Source of the DNA: Candidatus Moraniibacteriota bacterium
GTDB lineage: Bacteria; Patescibacteriota; Minisyncoccia; Moranbacterales; GCA-2747515
Length of the DNA stretch: 14,148 bases
Direction of reading: 5' to 3'
Assembly (NCBI GenBank): GCA_029933995.1
Contig: JAOZNB010000024.1
Coordinates: forward strand, 1-14,148
The notes beneath the pieces were generated by a model. It was not told the DNA's origin. It made no database searches and was given only the letters and a program-made list of their open reading frames with translations. Shown piece by piece: positions 5,669 through 11,868 of this stretch. The position numbers and the translations under genes are program-made. Positions within the stretch are counted from its first letter, which is position 1. Each line of letters opens with the position of its first letter.

Positions 5669-7234
5669 ATGGATATAATAAAAAAACAAAAAAATAAGCC
5701 TCCTAAATCCTCCTTCCCTATGCACAATACTGTTTCACATGAAATTCTAAAGCCTACGCAAACTCTTGATGAGTATTTAGCAAATAAAAATTCTCAAAAA
5801 AAACCACTAAAAAAGAAGATCCCTAAAACAAAACAAAATATTTCTCTCGGACAAAAACTTTTTTGGGCTTCTTTTATTTTATTTATTTTAAGTATTTTTA
5901 TATCTGCCACATTATTAATTTTTAAAGCAACAAATACCCTAGAGAGTATATCTGACAATGGACAAAAGCACTCCTTCATCAAAACATTTACAAGTATTGC
6001 AAATCCCACTTCTTATAAATCACTAAATGGTTTTAAAGATGGTCGCATAAACATTCTACTTCTAGGCAGAGCCAATACACACAAATCAGGTAAGGACCTC
6101 ACAGATACTATTATGATTGCTAGCATAGATACTACCAATTATACAGTTGCTCTACTTTCATTGCCTCGTGATCTACTTGTTTCAACGGGATCTTTTTATT
6201 CAAAAATTAATTCATTATATCAAACAGGGCTTCGGAATGACGTTGGTGCAAAATACATTACAGAATCTGTACAAAAAATAACAGGGCAAGATATTCATTA
6301 TTATTTTGTACTAGACTTTGAAGGTTTTATAAATATTATTAATATCTTTGGAGGGATAAATGTTGATGTACCTCGTCACATAAAAGATGAACGATATCCT
6401 GGACCTGGCTACAGTTATGAAACATTTGAAGTGTATCCCGGACTACAAAAATTTGATGGTGCCACAGCACTTAAATATGCACGTACTCGCCATGACGATA
6501 TCGAGGGAGATTTTGGTCGTGCAAAAAGACAGCAACAAGTAATGCAGTCAGCTCGTAATAAAGCTTTTTCACTTGGCACTATCATGAATATTAAAAAAAT
6601 GAATGAATTATTTGATACGCTTGGTGAACACGTACACACAAACATTACGCCAAATGAGATAGAACCCTTTCTCATGCTTATTAAAAAAGTTGATACACAA
6701 AATGTAACAAATGTTGTAGTTGATGCTTGGAAAAGTGACAGCTTGCTAATTTCTGCCAGATATTATGATGAACATGGTGGCATTTCAGGGCTTGTTCCTC
6801 GCATTGGTAATTATAAGGAAATACGTGACCGTGCTGATAATATTTTTAATTTAGACAAAATTAAACAACGTCAAGATGAAATTCTAAATGAAAATCCTAC
6901 AATTACAATTGTAAATGCTACCAAAAATACCTCTCTAACAAATCGTGTTAAAAAATCACTCAAAATACTTGGCTTCAATAATGTAATAGTTGTCAAAAAT
7001 AAACATGGCTATACAGATAAGACAACTGTATCAGACCTTACAAAAGGAACAAAACCTTTTTCACTAGATGAATTACTTAAAAAAATTCCTGCAACAAAAG
7101 TTGCAACATCAAAAACTGATGCTGATATGGACTTTATTATTATACTAGGTAATGATATTGTAGATATATACACATATACAGAAATTTCTCGTGAAGAATT
7201 AGAAAATGAAAATGTAAAGAATGATGATAAATAA
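5669..7234 (+). CDS. LytR-CpsA-Psr (LCP) family cell-envelope protein
   Basis: LCP proteins are membrane-anchored phosphotransferases that join polyprenyl-linked glycopolymers to the cell wall or a similar surface layer. A Lys-rich cytoplasmic tail (1-60) is followed by one membrane helix (about 64-86), placing the rest outside. The LCP domain (about 125-300) shows the family residues: LLLGR (Arg134), LTDTIM (Asp146), SLPRD (Arg167, Asp168), and the YARTRHDDIEGDFGRAKRQQ block (270-289, with Arg272, Arg274, Asp276, Arg284, Arg287). Residues about 410-500 (TITIVNATKNTSL onward) fit a LytR_C-like domain. No SD is present, in line with the leaderless promoter. Which polymer it transfers cannot be told from sequence. 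Confidence 0.93.
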   Translation: MDIIKKQKNKPPKSSFPMHNTVSHEILKPTQTLDEYLANKNSQKKPLKKKIPKTKQNISLGQKLFWASFILFILSIFISATLLIFKATNTLESISDNGQKHSFIKTFTSIANPTSYKSLNGFKDGRINILLLGRANTHKSGKDLTDTIMIASIDTTNYTVALLSLPRDLLVSTGSFYSKINSLYQTGLRNDVGAKYITESVQKITGQDIHYYFVLDFEGFINIINIFGGINVDVPRHIKDERYPGPGYSYETFEVYPGLQKFDGATALKYARTRHDDIEGDFGRAKRQQQVMQSARNKAFSLGTIMNIKKMNELFDTLGEHVHTNITPNEIEPFLMLIKKVDTQNVTNVVVDAWKSDSLLISARYYDEHGGISGLVPRIGNYKEIRDRADNIFNLDKIKQRQDEILNENPTITIVNATKNTSLTNRVKKSLKILGFNNVIVVKNKHGYTDKTTVSDLTKGTKPFSLDELLKKIPATKVATSKTDADMDFIIILGNDIVDIYTYTEISREELENENVKNDDK

Positions 7235-7250
7235 CACTGCTTCTGACATT

Positions 7251-7276
7251 GTCATCTCCGCGAAGGTGAAAATCCA
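7251..7276. repeat. Decayed REP-like repeat
   Basis: GTCATCTCCGCGAAGGTGAA followed by AATCCA resembles the widespread bacterial repeat of the type GTCATTCCCGCG...CGGGAATCCA, with mismatches in the right arm. It lies in the 151-bp gap between the LCP gene and pth. A nearby inverted repeat, CAACCT (7315-7320)/AGGTTG (7333-7338), leads into a possible weak pth promoter TTGAAT-17 bp-TACTAA (7336-7364). Confidence 0.4.
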
Positions 7277-7385
7277 AAACAATAGCACAAAGATTTATTT
7301 AAACGACCAATGTCCAACCTTAGATTGTCTACAGGTTGAATCCTTACTACTCACTACCTACTAATACACTAAAATACTAATAATT

Positions 7386-7919
7386 ATGAAACTGATAATT
7401 GGACTCGGAAATCCTGGCACAAAATACGGCACAACCAGACATAATACTGGCTTTATTTTTCTTGATGTTTTACAAAAACAACTTAAACTTCCTGAATTTA
7501 CCAACAACAAAAAATTTCATGCAGCTATATCTGAAGGATTTAATACTACACAAGAAAAAATAATTCTTGCAAAGCCACAAACTTTTATGAATAATTCTGG
7601 ACAAAGTGTGCGTGCACTTATTGATTTTTATAAAATTGAACCTGAAGATATTATTGTTGTTGCGGATGATCTTGATATTCTAATCGGAAATTATAAAATC
7701 TCAAGAGACACTCGTGCGGCTGGTCATAATGGAATTCAAAATATTATGGATAATATTGGAACACAGAACTTTACACGTATTCGTATCGGTGTAGAAAAAG
7801 CTGGTGGCAGATGTGAACGTGGTGAAATGCCTGGAAATAAATTTGTACTTCAAAGATTTACAGATGACGAAACTACACTTTTACAAAATACGATACAAGA
7901 AATTTTAAAAGAATTCTAA
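7386..7919 (+). CDS. pth: Peptidyl-tRNA hydrolase
   Basis: The enzyme cleaves peptidyl-tRNAs released early from ribosomes and so recycles tRNA. The 177 residues are close to the family's usual ~190. The expected motifs are present: GLGNPG (6-11, Asn9), TRHNTGF (17-23) with the catalytic His19, KPQTFMNNSG (63-72) with Asn69/Asn70, VVADDLD (91-97) with the Asp of the catalytic pair, and GHNGIQNI (113-120, Asn115). No SD precedes the ATG. It converges on the lipoprotein gene, 43 bp away. Confidence 0.97.
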   Translation: MKLIIGLGNPGTKYGTTRHNTGFIFLDVLQKQLKLPEFTNNKKFHAAISEGFNTTQEKIILAKPQTFMNNSGQSVRALIDFYKIEPEDIIVVADDLDILIGNYKISRDTRAAGHNGIQNIMDNIGTQNFTRIRIGVEKAGGRCERGEMPGNKFVLQRFTDDETTLLQNTIQEILKEF

Positions 7920-7936
7920 TTAAGTTTTGTTACAAA

Positions 7937-7972
7937 ATAAAAATCACATTAACATAGTTATGTTAATGTGAT
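7937..7972 (-). terminator. Terminator overlapping the lipoprotein stop codon
   Basis: A perfect 14-bp stem (7943-7956 with 7959-7972, 2-nt centre) is followed on the minus strand by TTTTATTTT. The TAA stop of the lipoprotein gene (7963-7965) and its last two codons lie inside the stem. It is placed between two convergent genes and may also stop pth transcripts, though on the plus strand no T run follows. Confidence 0.8.
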
Positions 7973-8385
7973 CCTCGTGGCACGTCTGCATAAGCATCTG
8001 CCAAACACTTTAGTATGAAAATGGCATTACTTTCATCTGTTAATATAATATTACCATCAAAATCAATAATAGCCTCTAATCCATTCATGAGTGCATCAAG
8101 TGTACGTGCAATATCTCTGCGTGATTGACCTCCTCCATGTTGTTTTGAATATTCACGAATATATGACTCAACATCACCATTTGTAACTCTACAGGCCTTT
8201 GGTGTATCCTCAGCATCTAGTATAACCCTCAAAGATACATTCATCTGCGATAAATCTCCAACAAACAAAATTGCATCGGCAATATCAGCACTTATTAAAC
8301 CTTGTTGAGATAAACTTTTGTCAACACCATGCACATTTGTACATGATGTCATAAATATCATACATATTATAAATATCTTTATCAA
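7963..8385 (-). CDS. Small lipoprotein, unidentified family
   Basis: A TTG start at 8385-8383 is chosen because the SD GGGGAGGA sits six bases before it, and because this start gives a proper lipoprotein signal: MIKIFIICMIFMTSC, with lipidation at Cys15. The TTG at 8406 also opens the frame but has no good SD and adds polar residues in front of the signal. The mature part (~125 residues) contains two helical, mostly polar regions and an IDFDGNIILTDESNA segment; there are no further membrane helices. I do not recognise the family. The gene starts 17 bp after the NYN gene's stop and must be cotranscribed with it. Function unknown. Confidence 0.75.
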   Translation of the reverse strand: MIKIFIICMIFMTSCTNVHGVDKSLSQQGLISADIADAILFVGDLSQMNVSLRVILDAEDTPKACRVTNGDVESYIREYSKQHGGGQSRRDIARTLDALMNGLEAIIDFDGNIILTDESNAIFILKCLADAYADVPRGSH

Positions 8386-8402
8386 AATGAAATCCTCCCC
8401 AC

Positions 8403-8921
8403 TCAATCCTCTTCAATGATTTTATCCTTATAAATTCCTATGTCATCTAAAAATTGAACTTTGATATTGGAATACATCATCTTTTCAATTTTTTTGATAT
8501 CAGTCGACGTATCTTCAGAGCGAGTTATGATAAGTGACATCTGTCCACACTCTTTAGTTAAGTCATTTAATACTGGCAAAAAATCACCGTCACCCGCAAT
8601 AAGAACCAAGAGATCACAGTCCTGTGAATACTTGCGTAAATCACTACCAATTTGTGCATCCATATCAACTCTTTGACCCTCACGATATAAACGCTTTACA
8701 ACATTGTAACCCTGCTTTGTCATAAAATGCAAAAATTTCTGTTGCTCCTCATTTGATTCGACTCCCTCAGAGTCAACTACTACATTTACATAAATATTTT
8801 TGACAATAATTTCAGGTTGATGTTCCTCATACGTCCGCAACAAGTGTTGTATCAGTCTGATGTGGTCAATCCCCCAAAACTGAGAGTTTTGTCCATCATT
8901 TAAAAGCCCTATCCTCAACAT
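8403..8921 (-). CDS. NYN-domain (LabA/DUF88-like) putative ribonuclease
   Basis: NYN proteins have a PIN-like fold with a metal-binding acidic centre and usually act on RNA. Residues 1-160 fit: LLNDGQN (6-12, Asp9), a central alpha/beta segment, VDMDAQIGSDL (85-95, Asp88 and Asp94), DLLVLIAGDGDFLPVLNDL (103-121, Asp111 and Asp113) and a following strand MSLIITR. The 172 residues leave no room for another domain. The start is fixed by AGGAGG seven bases before the ATG. It is the first gene of an operon with a lipoprotein and is divergent from dprA across a symmetric promoter region. The target is unknown; RNA processing or a defence-type role are both possible. Confidence 0.88.
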   Translation of the reverse strand: MLRIGLLNDGQNSQFWGIDHIRLIQHLLRTYEEHQPEIIVKNIYVNVVVDSEGVESNEEQQKFLHFMTKQGYNVVKRLYREGQRVDMDAQIGSDLRKYSQDCDLLVLIAGDGDFLPVLNDLTKECGQMSLIITRSEDTSTDIKKIEKMMYSNIKVQFLDDIGIYKDKIIEED

Positions 8922-9159
8922 TTATACTCCTCCTATTTCAATATTAAAAAATAATACTGTTTTTTTAAATAACAAAATCAGTATAAATTATACAACCACG
9001 ATTCCGACCACAGAAAATGAATCTCAAATTATGAAATTCGACATCCTTTGTGATATATAGGTAAGGAGGAGATAACCTAATACATCAGATGCTGTGGACG
9101 GAATCGTGATTATATACTAATCTGAAAGTAATATAGAACCATAACAGAAATATTAATTT
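8922..9159. promoter_or_regulatory. Divergent, mirror-symmetric promoter region (NYN operon / dprA)
   Basis: Two 17-bp inverted copies (8997-9013 and 9092-9108) of CTGTGG-w-CGGAATCGTG differ at one base. Each is followed, after exactly 4 bp, by a -10-like hexamer pointing outward: TATAAT (8987-8992, minus, towards the NYN gene) and TATACT (9113-9118, plus, towards dprA). Neither has a clear -35 box; the repeats occupy that place, so they are probably activator or repressor sites. Between them (9014-9091) is an AT-rich stretch with an SD-like AAGGAGGAGAT (9063-9073) but no reading frame of note. Alternatively the pair could be the ends of a tiny non-autonomous mobile element. Confidence 0.6.
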
Positions 9160-10275
9160 ATGTCAATGCAAAACTCAGACCATATTTATATAAATGCGTT
9201 CAATTTAATCTCCGGGATTGGACCTCAAAAACTTTATTATCTTGCTCAACACTTTGATACTTTTGAACATGCTTGGCAAGCAACTACTGATGAACTCATA
9301 GTCTCTGGATTATCTGGGCAACTGAGTAAAAAAATTACAAATGAAAGACAAAATATAAATCCTAGTGAAGAATTTCGAAAATTACAAAATAACGACATTC
9401 GGCTTATAACGGTACAAGATAAATATTTTCCAAAAAAACTAAAAACTATTTTCTCACCACCCTTCTTACTATATGTACGTGGTAATATTGAAGCACTAAA
9501 TACACCATCTGTCGCAGTGGTAGGCTCACGCAAAATTAGCGACTACGGCAAGCATGCTATCACATCTATAATACGTGATATTGCACGTTCTCAAATTACA
9601 ATTATATCTGGATTAGCACTTGGCACAGACGCACTTGCTCACCGTGAAACTCTCGATGTAAATGGTACAACTATAGCAATTCTAGCTGGTGGAATAGATG
9701 ATAAAACTATCGCACCACGCACACACGCAATCCTGGCAAGTCAAATACTTGAGCACGGCGGTGCAATCATCTCAGAATATTCAATTGCTACTCAACCAAC
9801 TAGAGGTACATTCCCTACTCGCAATCGCATAATGGCAGGTATGACAGATGCAACTGTCATAATAGAAGCAACTCAAAAATCAGGCACACTAACAACAGCT
9901 GGGCACGCTCATAAATTTGGACACAAATTATTTGCACTTCCAGGTTCAATTTTTGCAAACAATTCTGTCGGACCAAACACACTGATAAGAGATGGGAAGG
10001 CTAAGGCACTTTTATGTGCTGATGACATCTTGTCTATTTTTAATAAAAGAAATACACACAAAAGTAGTGGACGGACATGTCCATCCACTACACTGACAAA
10101 GCATCAAAAAACTTTGTACACAACAATAAAAAAACATCCCGACGGTGCACAAATAAATATACTTATAAAAGAAACAAAACTCGATGGCTCCACAATTTCA
10201 AGTGAACTAATAATGATGGAAATTGCTGGAATTGTGAAAAATATTGGGAATCAAACATATATTTTAATACATTAG
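9160..10275 (+). CDS. dprA: DNA-processing protein DprA
   Basis: DprA binds incoming single-stranded DNA during natural transformation and loads RecA. The 371 residues contain an N-terminal helix-hairpin-like region (10-60, NLISGIGPQKLYYLAQHF), the Rossmann-like core (about 75-290) with VVGSRKISDYG (120-130), SGLALGTDALAH (150-161), FPTRNRIMAGM (218-228) and SGTLTTAGHAHKFGHKLFAL (241-260), then a C-terminal winged-helix domain (about 312-371). The linker between the last two contains a coding palindrome (10064-10091). No SD precedes the ATG. It is divergent from the NYN operon and may share regulation with it. Confidence 0.95.
   Translation: MSMQNSDHIYINAFNLISGIGPQKLYYLAQHFDTFEHAWQATTDELIVSGLSGQLSKKITNERQNINPSEEFRKLQNNDIRLITVQDKYFPKKLKTIFSPPFLLYVRGNIEALNTPSVAVVGSRKISDYGKHAITSIIRDIARSQITIISGLALGTDALAHRETLDVNGTTIAILAGGIDDKTIAPRTHAILASQILEHGGAIISEYSIATQPTRGTFPTRNRIMAGMTDATVIIEATQKSGTLTTAGHAHKFGHKLFALPGSIFANNSVGPNTLIRDGKAKALLCADDILSIFNKRNTHKSSGRTCPSTTLTKHQKTLYTTIKKHPDGAQINILIKETKLDGSTISSELIMMEIAGIVKNIGNQTYILIH
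10064..10091. repeat. 28-bp near-perfect palindrome inside dprA
   Basis: Two 14-bp arms (GTAGTGGACGGACA and TGTCCATCCACTAC) meet directly with one mismatch. It encodes about residues 302-311 of DprA, in the low-conservation linker between the core and the winged helix. It is more GC-rich than the gene around it. It looks like a palindromic element inserted in frame. Confidence 0.65.
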
Positions 10276-10322
10276 CCTGTCTGCCGATGAGGTGGATAAT
10301 TTGACATATTAGTAAGTAATTT

Positions 10323-10356
10323 AAAAAACCACTGACAGAGCATTGCTCCATCAGTG
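10323..10356 (-). terminator. Terminator of the 10369-11628 operon
   Basis: The stem CACTGA-ca-GAGC / GCTC-ca-TCAGTG (10330-10356, 3-nt loop, one 2x2 internal mismatch) is followed on the minus strand by six T (10323-10328). It begins 13 bp after the stop of the last gene in the operon. Confidence 0.85.
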
Positions 10357-10368
10357 ATTAAACTAAAC

Positions 10369-10671
10369 TTATTTTTCATACGAGATACGCAAATCCGAAC
10401 TTCCGTCATATTGCATTTTTACTACAATATTGGATATGTATACATAGGCGGGTTTATCTTTGTAAATACGAATTGTACTATATCCCCGCTGGTACATACG
10501 TATTGTTGCATATTGTCCATCATACGCAATAAATTGACCCCTATCATTTGCACCAATTCTATCAATAGCGGACTGCCCTAATGACAATATTTTTTGAATG
10601 GGCCTATCTGCCTGTGCAACTGATGCCAAAAACAATAACACAAACAAACAGCTAATAATAACTTTTTTCAT
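10369..10671 (-). CDS. Small secreted protein, unidentified
   Basis: The ATG at 10671 is chosen over one 14 codons upstream because AAAGGGAG lies six bases before it and because it opens directly into a classical signal peptide: MKKVIISCLFVLLFLASV with cleavage expected after AQA (about residue 21). The mature product would be about 79 residues, rich in Tyr, Ile and Arg, with repeated beta-like segments (GQFIAYDGQYATIRMYQRGY, STIRIYKDKPAYVYISNIVV). There is no lipobox and no second membrane helix. Family not recognised. It is the third gene of a three-gene operon, 16 bp after the preceding stop. Confidence 0.8.
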   Translation of the reverse strand: MKKVIISCLFVLLFLASVAQADRPIQKILSLGQSAIDRIGANDRGQFIAYDGQYATIRMYQRGYSTIRIYKDKPAYVYISNIVVKMQYDGSSDLRISYEK

Positions 10672-10687
10672 AATAAACTCCCTTTGT

Positions 10688-11017
10688 TTATCGAAATTTG
10701 AGATAATCATCAAAACGAAATCTTGCTCTGATGAAAGGACCCATTAAATGACTTCTATAAATTTGCATTGCTAATAAATTCTTGCGATGTTCTTTAGCGC
10801 GTGCTAAATGCAAAATAACTTTTTCTCCCGCATTAACAGTCGGAACTCCTGACTCACTATTTGCAACCCAAAATTTCTCACCGTTCACAACAAGCCTCAG
10901 ACTTGCAGACTTAGAATGAAACTCAGTTTCACTTTCCTTCACAAAACCACAAACTGATTCAAATGGCTTGTTCTCATCCTCAGACGATCTCAAAGAATAC
11001 AACTCTGTAACCTTCAT
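10688..11017 (-). CDS. Unidentified 109-residue cytoplasmic protein
   Basis: The protein is soluble, basic at its C-terminus, and has no signal. Residues about 20-90 have a beta-rich pattern (SVCGFVKES, SLRLVVNGEKFWVAN, GEKVILHLARAKEHRKN, LLAMQIY) that could be an OB-like barrel, which is only an impression. The ATG at 11017 is preceded by a weak purine stretch (AGAGAGAAAAAG) rather than a strong SD. It is the middle gene of the operon, 32 bp after the membrane-protein gene and 16 bp before the secreted-protein gene. Confidence 0.7.
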   Translation of the reverse strand: MKVTELYSLRSSEDENKPFESVCGFVKESETEFHSKSASLRLVVNGEKFWVANSESGVPTVNAGEKVILHLARAKEHRKNLLAMQIYRSHLMGPFIRARFRFDDYLKFR

Positions 11018-11049
11018 CTTTTTCTCTCTAAAAAGGGTTTATGATTTAT

Positions 11050-11628
11050 TTAGCATGGCGATGGTTCTGGCTCCACTTCTGGAGACAAAACTTTTGTTGC
11101 TTTTTTCTTCATGTTTTTCAACCATACTTTCAACTTGCTTTGACTCGGTGGCAATGGTGTACAAGAAATAAAATACAAACAGATTGGAACCGTGCTAACC
11201 ATAATATCTGGTAATATATTTTCACCTAAACCTCTAGTTTTTACTATCAAAATCAAAAGTAAAACAAAATTCCAACCACTTAAAACACTATACATGACTC
11301 TACTCATAAACAATGTCTTTATTCGTTTATTTACATGTTTATGTCCTTTTGTATATCTTTTTTCTAATTTAATACACAACTTATCAATGCCTAAAACAAA
11401 AACTAGCATAAATAACCAGAACACACTTTGAAGAAAAATAATCCATGCATATGCATCTACTTTAAAATTTATAATAATATTTATTGTCATAGCAATAAAT
11501 CCTATTTTCAAAAAAAATCTAGTCCACCAAAAATTAGTAAGACCAAAAGTATTTTGTGACCAAGTAGAAAATTTTTGGAATACCTTAGATAATATCCACA
11601 AATCTCCAAATACGGCTACATTCTTCAT
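11050..11628 (-). CDS. Multi-pass membrane protein, unidentified
   Basis: The ATG is supported by a strong SD (GAGGAGAG, 11635-11642). The 192 residues contain about four membrane helices: roughly 37-54 (TRFFLKIGFIAMTINIII), 60-80 (AWIIFLQSVFWLFMLVFVLG), 108-127 (a hydrophobic run after LFMSRVMYS) and 138-154 (ILPDIMVSTVPICLYFI). A Lys/Arg-rich loop (about 81-105) should be cytoplasmic, as should the basic C-terminal tail ending EVEPEPSPC. No known transporter or enzyme motif is visible. It is the first gene of a three-gene operon whose other products are a cytoplasmic and a secreted small protein. Confidence 0.8.
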   Translation of the reverse strand: MKNVAVFGDLWILSKVFQKFSTWSQNTFGLTNFWWTRFFLKIGFIAMTINIIINFKVDAYAWIIFLQSVFWLFMLVFVLGIDKLCIKLEKRYTKGHKHVNKRIKTLFMSRVMYSVLSGWNFVLLLILIVKTRGLGENILPDIMVSTVPICLYFISCTPLPPSQSKLKVWLKNMKKKATKVLSPEVEPEPSPC

Positions 11629-11681
11629 AAATATCTCTCCTCTACTTTATATAATATAAAATTGTTAATTTACTATTTTTT

Positions 11682-11698
11682 AACCAAGTTTATTGGTT
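11682..11698. promoter_or_regulatory. Possible operator upstream of the three-gene operon
   Basis: An inverted repeat AACCAA-5 nt-TTGGTT lies 54 bp upstream of the membrane-protein ATG. A related half-site, GGTTAAC with flanking AAA, recurs about 45 bp further upstream (near 11727-11735). No clear promoter could be fixed for this operon, so an operator role is only a suggestion. Confidence 0.3.
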
Positions 11699-11738
11699 TA
11701 TAACATTAATATAATTACACATCTTTGTTAACCAAAAT

Positions 11739-11767
11739 TTGACAAAATAATACTTTGATTGTATTTT
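11739..11767 (+). promoter_or_regulatory. Candidate topA promoter
   Basis: TTGACA (11739-11744) is followed after 17 bp by TATTTT (11762-11767). The predicted start near 11774 gives a ~95-nt leader containing the GC-rich hairpin at 11794-11815. A second, leaderless possibility is TATAAA ending five bases before the ATG. Confidence 0.45.
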
Positions 11768-11793
11768 GTGAAATAGGTATCATCTCTGCTGAG

Positions 11794-11815
11794 CCCAGAA
11801 CCGTCTGGTGTTGGG
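11794..11815. repeat. GC-rich imperfect hairpin upstream of topA
   Basis: CCCAGAACC and GGTGTTGGG form a 9-bp stem with one mismatch and a G-U pair around a GTCT loop, in a locally GC-rich patch (about 11782-11820) of an AT-rich spacer. Its right flank ends AAATGACA, as in REP-like repeats. It may be a repeat remnant or a structured part of the topA leader. Confidence 0.4.
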
Positions 11816-11868
11816 TGGAAGTAAAAATGACAAGAATACTAAATTACAACTCATTAATATAAAAAAAC

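Noticed and set aside
2432..8405. Reading of TGA as glycine (Gracilibacteria/Absconditabacteria code)
   Set aside because: All eight conserved genes are complete without internal TGA, and TGA sits at natural ends of the 126-residue and NYN genes, just before the SD and start of the next gene.
8981..9118. Small insertion element (MITE) between the NYN gene and dprA
   Set aside because: Inverted ends exist, but no target-site duplication is visible and the equal 4-bp distance to outward -10 boxes is better explained by promoter sites. Kept only as an alternative.
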